A stretch of 64,000 nucleotides of DNA, taken from Luteibacter aegosomaticola (GTDB taxonomy: Bacteria; Pseudomonadota; Gammaproteobacteria; Xanthomonadales; Rhodanobacteraceae). Shown here piece by piece: positions 8,137-19,574 of the stretch (the first letter of the stretch is position 1; each line of letters begins with the position of its first letter). The translations under genes were made by a program, and so were the position numbers. Where the stretch lies: NCBI RefSeq assembly GCF_023078475.1, contig NZ_CP095741.1, positions 4,620,501 through 4,684,500 on the forward strand. Reading direction: 5' to 3'. Under the pieces are notes generated by a model. It did not search any database. It saw only the letters and a program-made list of their open reading frames with translations, and was not told the origin of the DNA.

Positions 8137-9393
8137 ATGTCGCCCCCCATGCCCACGCAAGCCTCCCCCTCCCCCGCACCTGCCCGCCACCCACGCCGCA
8201 TCTGGCCCTGGCTGTTGCTGGTGGTCGCCGCCCTTGGCGCCCTGCTCATCTGGCGCGCCCCCTGGAGCAACACGGCTCAGAAGAACGGCGGCCGACAGGC
8301 CAGCACGTCGGTCGGCGTGGCCACCGCGACCACGGGCGATATCCCGGTCACGCTCAACGCGCTGGGCACGGTGACCTCCCTCGCCACCGCCACGGTGAAG
8401 TCACAGATCAGTGGCTACCTCACCGCCATCCCTTTCAAGGAAGGCCAGGTGGTGAAGAAGGGTGACGTGCTCGCCCAGGTCGATCCGCGCCCGTACGAAG
8501 TGGCGTTGGCGCAGTACCAGGGCCAGTTGCAGCGCGACCAGGCCCTGCTCGAGAACGCGCGGCTCGACTACAAGCGCTACCAGCAGCTGGCCGCACAGGA
8601 TTCCACCTCGAAGCAGACGGTCGATACCGCGCTGGCCACCGTCCACCAGTACGAAGGCACGGTGCGCACCGACCAGGCCCAGGTCGATAGCGAAAAGCTC
8701 AACCTCACCTATGCGCGCATCGTCTCGCCGATCGATGGCCGCGTCGGCCTGCGCCAGGTCGACGTGGGCAACTACGTCACGGCCTCCGATACCGACGGCG
8801 TCGCGGTGGTGACCCAGACCGACCCGATCTCCGTGGTCTTCACCCTCCCCGAAGACGACCTCGAACAGGTGCTCGTACCCAGCGACGACGGAAAGCCACG
8901 CAGCGTCGGCGCATGGGATCGCACGTTCACCACGCAGCTCTCCAGCGGCACGCTCGACACCATCGACAACCAGGTGGATACCTCCACCGGTACCGTGAAG
9001 CTGCGTGCGCTGTTCGATAACCCCAAGGGCACGCTGTTCCCGAACCAGTTCGTCAACGCCACGCTGCTCGTGCGCACGCTGCATGGCGCGGTCACCATCC
9101 CGAGCACCGCCGTGCAGACCGGTTCGCCGGGTACCTTCGTGTACCAGCTCAACAGCGACCACACCGTCGCGCTGCGCAAGGTCACGCTCGGTCCTTCTGC
9201 CGGTGGCCGTGTGGCTGTAACGGCCGGGCTGGCCGCTGGGGATGTGGTGGTGGTGGACGGTGCCGACCATCTCAGTGATGGCGCCAAGGTGACCGTGCCG
9301 GGTGCCGCCACCGCAACCGACGCGGGCGGAGCAGACCATGCCGCCGGTAAGCACCGGGGCCACGCGAAGGCCACGGCATCGGCGGCCCCATGA
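8137..9393 (+). CDS. mdtA: RND efflux periplasmic adaptor (MdtA/MuxA type)
   Basis: This membrane-fusion protein links inner-membrane RND pumps to the outer-membrane channel. I start at ATG 8137; ATG 8149 is nearly equivalent, and neither has a strong ribosome site. An N-terminal membrane anchor ([17 protein letters not shown]) follows a short Pro-rich cytoplasmic tail. The lipoyl/barrel-sandwich half-motifs are VKSQISGYL with [13 protein letters not shown] and [15 protein letters not shown], separated by a helical hairpin (about residues 105-165). The beta-barrel and membrane-proximal domains follow. It is the first gene of a four-gene operon in which every junction is a 4-base ATGA overlap, including with the next gene at 9390. 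Confidence 0.92.
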   Translation: MSPPMPTQASPSPAPARHPRRIWPWLLLVVAALGALLIWRAPWSNTAQKNGGRQASTSVGVATATTGDIPVTLNALGTVTSLATATVKSQISGYLTAIPFKEGQVVKKGDVLAQVDPRPYEVALAQYQGQLQRDQALLENARLDYKRYQQLAAQDSTSKQTVDTALATVHQYEGTVRTDQAQVDSEKLNLTYARIVSPIDGRVGLRQVDVGNYVTASDTDGVAVVTQTDPISVVFTLPEDDLEQVLVPSDDGKPRSVGAWDRTFTTQLSSGTLDTIDNQVDTSTGTVKLRALFDNPKGTLFPNQFVNATLLVRTLHGAVTIPSTAVQTGSPGTFVYQLNSDHTVALRKVTLGPSAGGRVAVTAGLAAGDVVVVDGADHLSDGAKVTVPGAATATDAGGADHAAGKHRGHAKATASAAP

Positions 9394-12300
9394 ATCCGTC
9401 GCGCCTCTTCATCCTCCGCCCGGTAGCGACCACGCTGCTGATGGCGGCCCTGCTGGTCGTCGGCATCGTCGCATGGCGCTTCCTGCCGCTTTCCGCGCTG
9501 CCGTCGGTGGAATACGCCACCATCCAGGTGCAGACGTTCTACCCGGGTGCGAGCCCGGATGTGATGACCTCCGCCGTCACCGCGCCGCTCGAAGAACAGC
9601 TCGGCACCATGGCCGGCCTGAAACAGATGTCGTCGAACTCATCGTCCGGCGCCTCGGTGGTCACGCTGCAGTTCGACATGGATGTGTCGCTGGATCTCGC
9701 GGAACAGGAAGTGCAAGCGGCGATCAATGCCGCGAGCAACCTGCTCCCGTCCGACCTGCCCGCGCCACCGGTTTATGCCAAGGTCAATCCGGCCGACGCG
9801 CCGATCATGACCCTGGCGATCACCTCGCCCACCCTGCCCCTCACCCAGGTCCAAACGCTGGCCGACCAGCGCATCGCGCAGAAGATCTCGCAGATGGCAG
9901 GCGTGGGCCTGGTGACGCTGAGCGGCGGCAACAAGCCGGCGATCCGCGTCCGCGCGAACATCCGTGCGATGTCCGCGTATGGGCTGAACATCGATGACCT
10001 TCGTACGACGCTGGACAATATCAACGTCAATACGCCCAAGGGCACGGTGGATGGGCCCGCGCGCGCCTATACGATCGATGCGAACGACCAGATCCAGGAC
10101 CCGACCGACTACCTCGACACCGTCATCGCGTACAAGAACGGCCGCCCCGTGCACCTGCGCGACGTCGCTACGGTGGTCCAGGGTGCGGAGAACGAAGAAC
10201 TCGGCGCCTGGATGAACACCACGCCCGCGATCATCCTGAACGTGCAGCGCCAGTCGGGCGCCAACGTGATCAAGGTGGTCGATGCGATCAAGGCGTCGCT
10301 ACCACAGTGGGAAGCGAACCTGCCGTCGTCGGTGCACGTCGCGGTGCTGACCGACCGCACCAATACCATCCGCGCCTCGGTGGAGGACGTGGAGTTCGAG
10401 CTGGCCCTGGCCGTGGGCCTGGTCGTGCTGGTGATCTTCCTGTTCCTGCGCAATGTGCGCGCCACGATCATCCCGAGCCTTTCCGTGCCGCTCTCGCTCG
10501 TGGGCACGTTCGCCGCGATGTACCTGTGGGGTTTCAGCCTCGATAACCTCTCGCTGATGGCGCTGACCATCGCCACCGGCTTCGTGGTCGACGACGCGAT
10601 CGTGGTCATTGAAAACATCAGCCGCTACATCGAACAGGGCATGCGGCCCCTGGACGCCGCGCTGAAGGGCTCGGGCGAGATCGGTTTCACCATCATCTCG
10701 CTGACCGTGTCGCTGCTGGCCGTGCTCATCCCGCTGTTCTTCATGAGCGACGTGATCGGCCGCCTGTTCTTCGAGTTCGCCGTGACCTTGGCCGTCACCA
10801 TCGTGATTTCCGCGGTGGTCTCGCTCACCCTCGTGCCCATGCTGTGCGCCCGCCTGCTGCGCCACCATCCGGTACCGCAGGCCGCCATCGAGGCTCCGCC
10901 GCGCAAGGCCAGCTGGTTCGATCGCATCACCGGCGTCTACGACCGCCTGCTAACGGTCGCGCTCGATCACAAGTGGATCACCCTGGGCGTGGCACTGGGT
11001 TCGATCCTGTTCACCGCCCTGCTTTACGTCGTGGTGCCGAAGGGCTTCTTCCCCAGCCAGGATACGGCGGTGATCCAGGGCATCACCCAGGCCAGCCAGT
11101 CGATCTCGTACGCCGACATGCGCAAGCGCCAGGTGGCGCTGGCCGAGGCCGTGCTCAAGGATCCGGACGTGGTGAGCCTGTCGTCGTTCATCGGCGTGGA
11201 TGGCACCAACGCCACGCTGAACTCCGGCCGTTTCCAGATCAACCTGAAGCCGAAGGGCGAGCGCAGCACGCCGATCGCCGACGTGATCCGCCGCCTGCAG
11301 GACGAGACGCACGACGTCACCGGCATCACGCTGTACATGCAGCCGGTGCAGGATCTCACCGTGGATACCCAGGTGAGTGCCACGCAGTACCAGTTCATCC
11401 TGTCCAACCCGACCCAGTCGGAGCTTTCCACATGGACGCCGAAGCTGCTGACCGAGCTGCGTAAGTCCGATGTGCTGACGGACGTCACCAGCGATCTGAA
11501 GGATAACGGCCTCGCCGCCACCATCCAGGTCGACCGTGCCAGTGCCGCGCGCTTCGGCATCACGCTCGCAACGATCGATAACGCGCTGTACGACAACTTC
11601 GGCCAGCGCATCGTCAGCACCGTGTTTACCCAGTCGAGCCAGATGCGGGTGATCCTGGAGATGGACCCGGCGGGCAACCGCGGCCTGAGTACGCTGGATT
11701 CGATCTATCTGCCGTCTTCGACCGCCGATAGTGGCCAGGTGCCCTTGTCCGCAATCGCGAAAGTGGTGGTGGACCATAAGCCCATCCAGATCGGTCACCT
11801 CGCCCAGTTCCCGGCCACGACGATCTCGTTCAACCTCGCGCCGGGCGCCTCGCTCGGCAGTGCGGTCGATGCCGTGCACGCCGCGCAGAAGGCGATCGCG
11901 CTGCCCGAGAGCTTCGGCGTGAATTTCCAGGGCGAACTGGATGCGTTCCAGTCCTCGCTGTCGAACGAGCTGTGGCTGGTGCTGGCCGCGGTGCTGGTGA
12001 TGTACGTGGTGCTCGGCGTGCTCTATGAGAGCTTCATCCACCCGCTCACCATCCTTTCCACGTTGCCTTCCGCGGGTATCGGCGCCCTGCTGGCCATGGA
12101 AATCACGGGGTCCGGGCTCGACATCATCGGCATCATCGGCCTGGTGCTGCTGATCGGCATCGTGAAGAAGAACGCGATCATGATGATCGATTTTGCCCTG
12201 GGTGCCGAGCGCGAAGAAGGACTGAGCCCGCGCGAGGCGATCCACAAGGCGTGCCTGTTGCGCCTGCGGCCGATCCTCATGACCACCATGGCGGCACTGA

Positions 12301-12503
12301 TCTCCGCCGTGCCGCTCGCCCTCGGCCACGGCAGCGGCTCGGAACTGCGTCACCCGCTGGGCGTCGCGATGATCGGCGGCCTGTTGGTCAGCCAGCTGCT
12401 GACGCTGTTCACGACGCCGGCGGTGTACCTGGTGCTCGACATGGGCGCGCGCAAGCTGCGCGAGCGCGGGTACGTGCTCGATCCGGCTGAGGGCGGCGCA
12501 TGA
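9390..12503 (+). CDS. mdtB: RND multidrug efflux pump subunit (MdtB/MuxB type)
   Basis: This is an inner-membrane proton-driven exporter of 1037 residues, the normal RND length, with twelve membrane spans and two large periplasmic loops. The N-terminus [18 protein letters not shown] and the segment [18 protein letters not shown] closely resemble MdtB/MuxB. The proton-relay acidic pair is present in [21 protein letters not shown] (about residue 400). The short loop [19 protein letters not shown] has no insertion, unlike the partner pump. Start and stop overlap both neighbours by four bases. MdtB and MdtC families form a mixed B2C trimer, and the adjacent gene here is the likely C partner. Confidence 0.92.
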   Translation: MNPSRLFILRPVATTLLMAALLVVGIVAWRFLPLSALPSVEYATIQVQTFYPGASPDVMTSAVTAPLEEQLGTMAGLKQMSSNSSSGASVVTLQFDMDVSLDLAEQEVQAAINAASNLLPSDLPAPPVYAKVNPADAPIMTLAITSPTLPLTQVQTLADQRIAQKISQMAGVGLVTLSGGNKPAIRVRANIRAMSAYGLNIDDLRTTLDNINVNTPKGTVDGPARAYTIDANDQIQDPTDYLDTVIAYKNGRPVHLRDVATVVQGAENEELGAWMNTTPAIILNVQRQSGANVIKVVDAIKASLPQWEANLPSSVHVAVLTDRTNTIRASVEDVEFELALAVGLVVLVIFLFLRNVRATIIPSLSVPLSLVGTFAAMYLWGFSLDNLSLMALTIATGFVVDDAIVVIENISRYIEQGMRPLDAALKGSGEIGFTIISLTVSLLAVLIPLFFMSDVIGRLFFEFAVTLAVTIVISAVVSLTLVPMLCARLLRHHPVPQAAIEAPPRKASWFDRITGVYDRLLTVALDHKWITLGVALGSILFTALLYVVVPKGFFPSQDTAVIQGITQASQSISYADMRKRQVALAEAVLKDPDVVSLSSFIGVDGTNATLNSGRFQINLKPKGERSTPIADVIRRLQDETHDVTGITLYMQPVQDLTVDTQVSATQYQFILSNPTQSELSTWTPKLLTELRKSDVLTDVTSDLKDNGLAATIQVDRASAARFGITLATIDNALYDNFGQRIVSTVFTQSSQMRVILEMDPAGNRGLSTLDSIYLPSSTADSGQVPLSAIAKVVVDHKPIQIGHLAQFPATTISFNLAPGASLGSAVDAVHAAQKAIALPESFGVNFQGELDAFQSSLSNELWLVLAAVLVMYVVLGVLYESFIHPLTILSTLPSAGIGALLAMEITGSGLDIIGIIGLVLLIGIVKKNAIMMIDFALGAEREEGLSPREAIHKACLLRLRPILMTTMAALISAVPLALGHGSGSELRHPLGVAMIGGLLVSQLLTLFTTPAVYLVLDMGARKLRERGYVLDPAEGGA

Positions 12504-15500
12504 ACCTGAGCGCGCTCTTCATCCGCCGCCCGGTCGGTACGCTGCTGCTCACCGCGGCCATCGCCGTGGCGGGTGCCATCGCATTCCGTTTCCTGCCCGT
12601 GGCGCCGCTGCCCAACGTGGATTTCCCGACCATCCGCGTGCAGGCGCAGATGGCCGGTGCGAGCGCGGAAACCATGGCCGCGACCGTCGCCGCGCCGCTG
12701 GAGCGCCGCCTGGGCCAGATCGCCGACGTCACGGAGATGACCTCGACGAGCAGCACGGGCACCTCCAGCATCATCATGCAGTTCGGGCTCGATCGCGATA
12801 TCGAAGGCGCGGCGCGCGACGTCGAGGCCGCGATCAATGGCGCGCGCGCCGACCTGCCAGCCTCCCTGCGTTCGAATCCCACCTACCGCAAGTTCAACCC
12901 GGCCGATGCGCCGATCATGATCCTGTCGATGACCTCGAGCCAGCTCACGCCGGGGCAGCTCTACGACAAGGCGTCGAACATCCTGGAGCAGCGCCTGTTG
13001 CAGGTGCAGGGCGTCGGCAACGTGGACCTCAACGGCGGCTCGTTGCCCGCGGTGCGCGTGGAGCTGAACCCCGGCAAGGTCTTCAAGTACGGGCTCGGCC
13101 TGGAAGACGTGCGCGCCGCACTTTCCGCCGCCAACGCGGACAGCGCCAAGGGCGTCGTCAACGACGGCAGCGTCCGCTACCAGCTCTATGCCAACGACCA
13201 GGCGACGGAAGCCAGCGACTACCGCGACCTCGTAGTGGCCTGGCGTAACGGCCGGCCCGTGCACCTGTCCGATGTCGCCGAGGTGGACGACTCGGTGGAA
13301 AGCCTGCGCAACGAGGGCCTGGTCAACGGCCAGCACGGCATCCTGGTCTTCATCTACAAGCAGCCGGGCGGCAACATCGTCGATACCGTGGACCACATCC
13401 GCGCCGTGCTGCCGCAGCTTGAAGCCGCACTGCCGCAAGGCACGAAGCTCGCGATCTCCACCGACCGCAGCAGCACCATTCGCGCGTCGCTTGGCCATAC
13501 CGAGCTGACCCTGATCGTCGCGGTCGTGCTCGTGGTGCTCGTGGTACTCGCCTTCCTGCGCGACTGGCGCTCCACGCTCATCCCCGCGGTCGCCGTGCCC
13601 GTGTCGATCCTCGGCACGTTCGGGATCATGCGCCTGTGCGGGTACACGCTGGATAACCTCTCGCTGATGGCGCTGACGATCGCCACGGGATTTGTGGTCG
13701 ACGACGCGATCGTAGTGCTGGAAAACATCACCCGGCACCGCGAGGCCGGGGTGCCCCGCGTGAAGGCCGCCCTGCAGGGCGCCAGCGAGGTCGGTTTCAC
13801 CGTGCTCTCGATGAGCCTGTCGCTGGTGGCCGTGTTCCTGCCCATCGTCATGCTGGGTGACGTCGTGGGCCGGCTGTTTCGCGAATTCGCCATGGTGCTT
13901 ACCGTATCGATCGGGCTGTCGCTGGTGCTGGCCTTGACCACAACCCCGATGCTTTGCTCGTTGCTTTTGCGCGACCGGCCACACAAGGAACCCGGCCGCG
14001 TGTCGCGCTTCGTGGGCGGCGCCATCGATGGCGTGTACAACCTCTACGCACGCACCCTTCACCGCGCGCTTGCGAACCCCTTCCCGGTCCTGATGACGTT
14101 CCTGCTCACCATCGCCGCCACCGTGGCGCTCTTCATCGTGGTGCCGAAGACCCTGTTCCCGCAGCAGGATACGGGCGTGATGATGGGGGGCATCAACGCG
14201 GACGAGAGCACCTCGTTCCAGGCCATGAAGAAGAAGCTGACCCAGGCACAGTCCATCGTGCAAGCCGACCCTGCGGTGGAAAGCGTGCTCGGCTTCACCG
14301 GTGGCCGTGGCACCAACACGGCAATGGTCCATGTCACGCTGAAGCCGCTCGATGAGCGCAACGTCTCTGCCTTCGACGTGATGGCACGGCTGCGTCCGAA
14401 GCTGGCGAAGATCCCCGGCGCGCAGCTGATGATGTTCCCGATGCAGGATCTGTCCATCGGTGGCCGGCAGAGCTTCGCGCAGTTCCAGTACACCCTGCAA
14501 TCGGACGACAGCACGCTGCTACGCAGCTGGTCCGCGAAGCTGCTGGATGAGCTGAAGAAGAGCAAGGTGCTGGCTGATGTGAACTCAGACCAGCAGACCG
14601 GTGGCCTGGAGACCAAACTCGAACTCGACCGCCCGACCATCGCGCGGCTTGGGCTCAGCCCGGACATCATCGATGCCACGCTCTACGATGCCTTCGGCGA
14701 ACGCACCGTGTCGACGATCTACAAGGCGCAGAACCAGTACCACGTGGTGATGGAGCTGGCTCCGCAGTACCTGCAAGACCCTTCGTCCGTGCGGGGTATC
14801 TACGTGAGTGCCTCGGGCGAGAAGGCCAATGGCACGGCATCGACCAACGCCACGTCGAATACCGTTTCGTCCGCCACGTCGTCGACCACCAGCGCCTCGG
14901 TGACCAACGCTGCCACCAACAGCATTTCCACCAGCGGCGGGACGTCGAGCGGCGCCGCCGTGAGCACGGATGCGAGCACCATGGTGCCGCTCACCGCCTT
15001 CGCCAAGCTCACGTCGGCACACACGCCGGTGCAGGTCGCCCATCAGGGCCAGGCCGTGGCCACCACGATCTCGTTCAACCTCGCCCCTGGCGCGAAGCTC
15101 GAAGACGCAACGGCGGCGATCGACCAGGCCACGCAGGCGATCCATATGCCGGTGTCGATCCGCGGTTCGTTCAGCGGTACGGCGGGCCGCTCGCAATCGA
15201 TCATCGCCACCATGCCGTTGCTGATCTGCGCGGCGCTCCTCGCGGTGTATGCCGTGCTCGGCGTGCTGTACGAGAGCTACGTGCATCCGCTCACGATTCT
15301 CTCCACCCTGCCATCGGCCGGCGTGGGTGCCGTGCTCGCCCTCCTGCTGACAAACACGGAGTTCAGCGTCATCGCCCTTATTGGCGTGTTCCTGCTGATC
15401 GGTATCGTGAAGAAGAACGCGATCATGATGGTGGATTTCGCGCTGGAGGCCGAGCGCCGCGACGGGCTTTCACCCTTCGAAGCCATTGAGCGCGCGTGCC

Positions 15501-15760
15501 TTCTGCGCTTCCGCCCGATCCTCATGACCACCTGCGCGGCGCTGCTGGGCGCACTCCCGCTCGTGCTCGACCATGGCATGGGGGCGGAGCTGCGCCGGCC
15601 ACTGGGCATTTCCATCATCGGCGGCCTGGTGCTCAGCCAGCTGCTGACGCTTTACACCACGCCTGTCGTCTACCTGTACATCGACCGCGCCCGCCACCGC
15701 TCGAAGGGCTTCTGGCACCGGGTGTTCCCCGGCACCGCCCTACCGGAAACCACCGCATGA
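12500..15760 (+). CDS. mdtC: RND multidrug efflux pump subunit (MdtC/MuxC type) with low-complexity loop insertion
   Basis: This is the second inner-membrane RND subunit of the operon, 1086 residues long. The N-terminus [18 protein letters not shown] matches MdtC/MuxC proteins, and the proton-relay motif [21 protein letters not shown] is intact. It exceeds its partner by about 50 residues because of a Ser/Thr/Ala/Asn-rich insertion at about residues 770-826, between IYVSASGE and [13 protein letters not shown] pumps normally have only a short beta-hairpin loop there, in the second periplasmic (porter) half. The gene is ATGA-coupled to both neighbours. Presumably it pairs with the upstream pump as a heterotrimer; substrate range is unknown. 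Confidence 0.92.
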   Translation: MNLSALFIRRPVGTLLLTAAIAVAGAIAFRFLPVAPLPNVDFPTIRVQAQMAGASAETMAATVAAPLERRLGQIADVTEMTSTSSTGTSSIIMQFGLDRDIEGAARDVEAAINGARADLPASLRSNPTYRKFNPADAPIMILSMTSSQLTPGQLYDKASNILEQRLLQVQGVGNVDLNGGSLPAVRVELNPGKVFKYGLGLEDVRAALSAANADSAKGVVNDGSVRYQLYANDQATEASDYRDLVVAWRNGRPVHLSDVAEVDDSVESLRNEGLVNGQHGILVFIYKQPGGNIVDTVDHIRAVLPQLEAALPQGTKLAISTDRSSTIRASLGHTELTLIVAVVLVVLVVLAFLRDWRSTLIPAVAVPVSILGTFGIMRLCGYTLDNLSLMALTIATGFVVDDAIVVLENITRHREAGVPRVKAALQGASEVGFTVLSMSLSLVAVFLPIVMLGDVVGRLFREFAMVLTVSIGLSLVLALTTTPMLCSLLLRDRPHKEPGRVSRFVGGAIDGVYNLYARTLHRALANPFPVLMTFLLTIAATVALFIVVPKTLFPQQDTGVMMGGINADESTSFQAMKKKLTQAQSIVQADPAVESVLGFTGGRGTNTAMVHVTLKPLDERNVSAFDVMARLRPKLAKIPGAQLMMFPMQDLSIGGRQSFAQFQYTLQSDDSTLLRSWSAKLLDELKKSKVLADVNSDQQTGGLETKLELDRPTIARLGLSPDIIDATLYDAFGERTVSTIYKAQNQYHVVMELAPQYLQDPSSVRGIYVSASGEKANGTASTNATSNTVSSATSSTTSASVTNAATNSISTSGGTSSGAAVSTDASTMVPLTAFAKLTSAHTPVQVAHQGQAVATTISFNLAPGAKLEDATAAIDQATQAIHMPVSIRGSFSGTAGRSQSIIATMPLLICAALLAVYAVLGVLYESYVHPLTILSTLPSAGVGAVLALLLTNTEFSVIALIGVFLLIGIVKKNAIMMVDFALEAERRDGLSPFEAIERACLLRFRPILMTTCAALLGALPLVLDHGMGAELRRPLGISIIGGLVLSQLLTLYTTPVVYLYIDRARHRSKGFWHRVFPGTALPETTA

Positions 15761-17199
15761 ACACGCTGATCCGCTCCCTCTCACTCGGCGCGCTCGCCGC
15801 CGCCCTCACCGCCTGCGCCGCTGGCCCCGATTACGTGCGCCCTTCCGCGCCCGTGGCCGCTTCGTTCAAGGAGGCGCCGCAGGGCTGGCAGGCGGCCCAG
15901 CCGGGCGATGGCGTGCCACGTGGCGCCTGGTGGGAGGTCTACGGCGACAAGACGCTCGATGATCTCGTGGCCCAGGTGGCCGTGAACAACCAGAACCTGA
16001 AGGCCTACGAGGCCGCGTATCGGCAGGCGACGGCCGTGGTCGCCGAGGCCCGTTCGGGCTATTCGCCCACGGTATCGCTCGCGCCGTCGGCGACACGCCA
16101 GCGCACGGGAAGCAGCACGACCGGCGCCACAACGACACGTTCGACCCGTGCCGTGGAACTCAGCGGCACGTGGGAGCCGGATCTGTGGGGCAAGGTGCGC
16201 CGCCAGGTCGAGAGCGACAAGGCCGCGGCGCAAGCGAGCGCCGCCGAACTGGCCGACCTGACGCTCTCTGCGCAGGCTGAGCTGGTGACGGATTACCTGG
16301 ACCTGCGCTACCAGGATTCGCTCGCCCAGCTACTCGATGAAACGACCAAGGCGTACGAGCGTAGCCTCACGATTACCCAGAACCAGTACACGGCTGGCAC
16401 CGTGTCGCGCGCGGACGTGATCACCGCGCAGACCCAGCTGGCCACCGCCCGTGCCTCTGCCATCGCCACGGGCCAGTTGCGTGCGCAGTACGAGCACGCC
16501 ATCGCGCTGCTCATCGGCAAGCCCCCGTCGGAACTCACGATCGCGGTGCAGCCGCTGGATATCTCGCTGCCTGAGGTGCCTGGCGTACTGCCGTCGACGT
16601 TGTTGCAGCGGCGTCCGGATATCGCCGAAGCCGAGCGCACGATGCAGCAGCAAAACGCCCTGATCGGCGTGGCCCAGGCGGCGTGGTATCCAAGCCTCAC
16701 CCTGACGGGCGAAGCCGGTTACTCCGGGCTGGGCAAGCTGTTCAGCGCCAGCAATGCGATCTGGTCTCTGGCCGCGTCGGCCAGTGAGACGCTCATCGAT
16801 GGCGGCGCACGCTCGGCAGATGTCGCGGCGGCGCGTGCAGGTTATGACCAGAGCGTGGCGAACTACCGGCAGACCGTGCTGGCGGCATTTCAGGATGTCG
16901 AGGATGAACTCTCCACGTTACGCGTGCTCGGCGACCAGGCCGTGGCCCAGGACGAGGCGCTGCGCCTCGCCCGCCAGGCCGAAACGGTGGCCCGCAACGA
17001 GTACCAGGCCGGCACGGTGGATTACACGACGGTAGTGACCGCCCAGGCGACGGCGCTTTCGAACGCGCAATCGGCCCTACAGGTCCGCCGCGACCGCCTG
17101 CTCGCAAGTGCGAGCCTCATCCGCGCCGTGGGCGGCGGCTGGTCGGATACCGACCTGCCGATGGCCGAGGCTACGCCACGCGGTGCAGCGCAGCCATGA
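15757..17199 (+). CDS. RND outer-membrane factor lipoprotein (NodT/OprM family)
   Basis: This outer-membrane channel completes the tripartite pump. I place the start at ATG 15757, which overlaps the previous stop and gives a 480-residue protein. The lipoprotein signal [20 protein letters not shown] ends with an LTAC lipobox, and GPDYVRP right after it is the classic NodT-family start. Two outer-membrane efflux protein repeats follow. The second repeat includes LLQRRPDIAEAER and NALIGVAQAAWYPSLTLTG, both hallmark motifs. The last 29 bases overlap the 3' end of the convergent LytTR regulator gene. Its presence in this operon contrasts with the second RND cluster, which has no such gene. Confidence 0.93.
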   Translation: MNTLIRSLSLGALAAALTACAAGPDYVRPSAPVAASFKEAPQGWQAAQPGDGVPRGAWWEVYGDKTLDDLVAQVAVNNQNLKAYEAAYRQATAVVAEARSGYSPTVSLAPSATRQRTGSSTTGATTTRSTRAVELSGTWEPDLWGKVRRQVESDKAAAQASAAELADLTLSAQAELVTDYLDLRYQDSLAQLLDETTKAYERSLTITQNQYTAGTVSRADVITAQTQLATARASAIATGQLRAQYEHAIALLIGKPPSELTIAVQPLDISLPEVPGVLPSTLLQRRPDIAEAERTMQQQNALIGVAQAAWYPSLTLTGEAGYSGLGKLFSASNAIWSLAASASETLIDGGARSADVAAARAGYDQSVANYRQTVLAAFQDVEDELSTLRVLGDQAVAQDEALRLARQAETVARNEYQAGTVDYTTVVTAQATALSNAQSALQVRRDRLLASASLIRAVGGGWSDTDLPMAEATPRGAAQP

Positions 17200-17881
17200 G
17201 CGCGTCGATGTAGGTGCGGCTGGCACGCAGCGTCGTGCCGTCGCGCAGGCGAAGGACCGCGTCGCGGTTGGGCCGTGGCTGCATCTCCACGACCTGGTCG
17301 ACGCGGACGATGGCCGAGCGATGCACGCGCAGGAATCGTTGCGGGTCGAGTTTCCGCGAGAGTTCGTGCAGGGATTCACGCAGCAGGTGGCGCTGGCCCT
17401 CCGCGTGCAACGCCGCGTAGTCGCCATCGGCTTCGATCCAGGTCACGGCGTTCACGTCCACGAACGAGAGACGCGTGCCCACGCGGATCGCGAAGCGCTC
17501 CGCCATGGCTTGGCGCTGCTCGCCACCCAGCTTTCGCCGCACACGGTCCATCGCTTCGCCGAAACGTTCATCGTCGAGCGGCTTCAGGAGGTAATCGACC
17601 GCCTCGAGTTCGAACGCGCGCACGGCGAAGCTGTCGTGCGCGGTCAGTAGTACCGCGAGCGGGCGTTCGTCACGAGGAATCGCCGCCAGCCCCTCCAGCC
17701 CACCGAGTCCCGGCATCTGCACGTCGAGGATGGCCACGTCCACATGCTCGCGACGCAGCGCTGCCAGCCCGTGTCCATCCGCGCACTCCTCGACGACACG
17801 CATATCGGCTTCGCCACGCAAGCGCGCGATCACGCCACTCCGTGCCAGCGGCTCGTCGTCGATGACCGCCACGCGAATCAT
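17171..17881 (-). CDS. LytTR-family response regulator (AlgR/LytR type)
   Basis: The gene encodes a 236-residue regulator, starting at ATG 17881, which overlaps the kinase stop by ATGA. The frame extends 12 codons upstream, but the receiver fold begins right at MIRVAVIDDEP. The receiver phospho-Asp is in VAILDVQMPGLGG. YLLKPLDDERF carries the conserved Lys. The C-terminal LytTR DNA-binding domain shows RFAIRVGTRLSFVDVNAVTWIEADGD in two parts and the typical FLRVHRSAIVRVDQV. The product should act with the LytS-like kinase encoded immediately upstream. Its 3' end overlaps the outer-membrane factor gene on the opposite strand. Confidence 0.9.
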   Translation of the reverse strand: MIRVAVIDDEPLARSGVIARLRGEADMRVVEECADGHGLAALRREHVDVAILDVQMPGLGGLEGLAAIPRDERPLAVLLTAHDSFAVRAFELEAVDYLLKPLDDERFGEAMDRVRRKLGGEQRQAMAERFAIRVGTRLSFVDVNAVTWIEADGDYAALHAEGQRHLLRESLHELSRKLDPQRFLRVHRSAIVRVDQVVEMQPRPNRDAVLRLRDGTTLRASRTYIDALMAALHRVA

Positions 17882-18933
17882 GCGACGGCTTCCATCGCCG
17901 GCACCGCGGCGACCCACGGCACGCTGATCCGTACCACCCAGCGGCCTTGTTCCAGCCCCGTGATGAGCTGGTGGTTATCCGGATACAGAGCCTCCAGCCT
18001 CGCACGTACATTCGCCAGGCCCACCCTGCCCGCGCCCTCCGCCAGCCCGAGCACATCATTCTCGACGGTGACACGGAGGTCACGCGCATCCCGTTCGAAG
18101 CGCATGGCGATGGTGCCAGGAGCGGAACGCGGCGCGATGCCGTGACGTACGGCGTTCTCCACCAGCGGTTGCAGCAGCAGGTAGGGCACCCGGGCCTCCA
18201 GCGTGCCGGGCGCCGTATACGTCTCTACGCGCAGCCGTTCGCCGAGCCGCGCCTTCTCGATATCGAGATAGGCCGCGGTCAGGGCGATCTCGTCTGCCAC
18301 CGTGTGTTCATGCTCCGGGGCATCCTCGAGCGTGGTGCGCAGGAAGTCGCCGAGACGGGCGATCATCCGCGTCGCATCGCGGCGGCGGTCATCCTGCACC
18401 AGCGCGGAGATGGCGTTGAGCGTATTGAACAGGAAATGCGGCTGCAGCTGGTAGCGCAAGGCGCGCAATTCAGCATCGCGCGCCGCCTGCGCGGCTTCGC
18501 GCAAACGCTGGCCTTCGCGCTCGAGCGCGGCGCGGTGCAGCACGATCGCCTGGAACCCGCAGAAGGCGATCAGTGCCAGCCAGCATCCGTCGAGTCCGCC
18601 AAATACCCAGGCCATGCCCGCCTGGGCGCGCATGGTTTCGCTGGCGAGGAAATACAGGGCGAACAGCGCGTTCGCGACGGACATGGCGTAGGACACGGGC
18701 AACAGCACGCCCGCCATGGCCCACCAGCCCGCGCCACGCCGCCAGAGCCGGCGTTGCAGCCAGCCCAGCGGCACGATCCAGAACAGATAGGCCAGCGCGT
18801 AGAAGAGCCGGAAAACCAGCACGCGCTCATTCGAGAGCGCGGGCAGGCTCATGATCATCATGCAGCCAAGGATGGGGAGCCCCGCCACCCAGGCCATGGC
18901 CGGCGATAGCGTGACGCTGCGGTCGATACGCAT
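17878..18933 (-). CDS. LytS-type sensor histidine kinase (His_kinase family)
   Basis: This is a 351-residue membrane sensor kinase of the LytS/YehU group. Four or five hydrophobic spans occupy residues 12-145, with no large extracellular domain. A coiled linker (about 150-170) is followed by the His_kinase motif with the phosphoacceptor in RYQLQPHFLFNTLNAIS. The ATPase half contains LLLQPLVENAVRHGI and GRVGLANVRARLEALY. It is translationally coupled to the downstream LytTR regulator by a 4-base overlap, which identifies its partner. The signal sensed is unknown. Confidence 0.9.
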   Translation of the reverse strand: MRIDRSVTLSPAMAWVAGLPILGCMMIMSLPALSNERVLVFRLFYALAYLFWIVPLGWLQRRLWRRGAGWWAMAGVLLPVSYAMSVANALFALYFLASETMRAQAGMAWVFGGLDGCWLALIAFCGFQAIVLHRAALEREGQRLREAAQAARDAELRALRYQLQPHFLFNTLNAISALVQDDRRRDATRMIARLGDFLRTTLEDAPEHEHTVADEIALTAAYLDIEKARLGERLRVETYTAPGTLEARVPYLLLQPLVENAVRHGIAPRSAPGTIAMRFERDARDLRVTVENDVLGLAEGAGRVGLANVRARLEALYPDNHQLITGLEQGRWVVRISVPWVAAVPAMEAVA

Positions 18934-18951
18934 GGCTCCCCCGCCAGCTCG

Positions 18952-19419
18952 TCAGAAGTTCGACGAGTAAAGCATGGCGGCGATCTTCCAGCCATCATCG
19001 GTGCGCACCATCTGCCAGGTTTCGGCACCGTGGTTCTGGATCTTGCCATTCAAAAGGAAGTCGAAATCGAAGTACACGATACCGACGGTGCCATCGGTCT
19101 CGATGCGCACATCATGGAAGCGCTCCTCGAGCGGATCCTTGCTGTTGGCCACGAAGTCGACGAACTTGGCCGGGGTGCTGGTGTGATAGGGGCCTGCGTC
19201 GGGCTTCTTGGCCTTCACCTTGACCAGGCTTTCCGCGCCCAGCGCTTCGACCCACGAGCATTCGGGCGTGAACAGCGAAGCCAGCGCCTTGCCATCATGC
19301 GTCTTCAACGCACCCTGGAACTGGCTGACCACCTTCTCGATATCAGCCTTCGCACCATCGGCGGCAAATGCCGGCGAAGAGACAAGGGCCAGCGCGGCCA
19401 TCAAGGGAAAGGATTTCAT
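18952..19419 (-). CDS. Secreted SnoaL/NTF2-like protein
   Basis: The protein has 155 residues from ATG 19419, which has GGAG seven bases upstream; an in-frame ATG at 19455 would only lengthen the N-terminus. Residues 1-19 form a signal peptide (MKSFPLMAALALVSSPAFA). The mature part has the cone-shaped alpha+beta NTF2/SnoaL pattern: DIEKVVSQFQGALKTHDGKALASLF, then ECSWVEALG, and a C-terminal sheet ending GAETWQMVRTDDGWKIAAM. Such domains occur as small enzymes and as ligand-binding or nuclease-immunity folds. No catalytic residue set is evident, so no reaction can be assigned. It is 18 bases downstream of the kinase gene start region but transcribed as its own unit. Confidence 0.75.
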   Translation of the reverse strand: MKSFPLMAALALVSSPAFAADGAKADIEKVVSQFQGALKTHDGKALASLFTPECSWVEALGAESLVKVKAKKPDAGPYHTSTPAKFVDFVANSKDPLEERFHDVRIETDGTVGIVYFDFDFLLNGKIQNHGAETWQMVRTDDGWKIAAMLYSSNF

Positions 19420-19574
19420 GGGGTCGCTCCGTTTGGGGTGGAGCGAGAAGACCACTCACGCGACATCGCCGCCAGAGGTCTGGCGGCGAGCCGTTTGATC
19501 CAGGCGCCGGGGCGTTTCCCAACGGGCCGGGCCCCCACACATCCACCCCACCTTTCACGGGGATGGATGCATGT

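Noticed and set aside
12868..12885. GTTCGAATCCCACC, resembling a tRNA T-arm
   Set aside because: It lies inside the MdtC-like coding sequence (LRSNPTYRK), with no acceptor stem, D-arm or anticodon arm around it.
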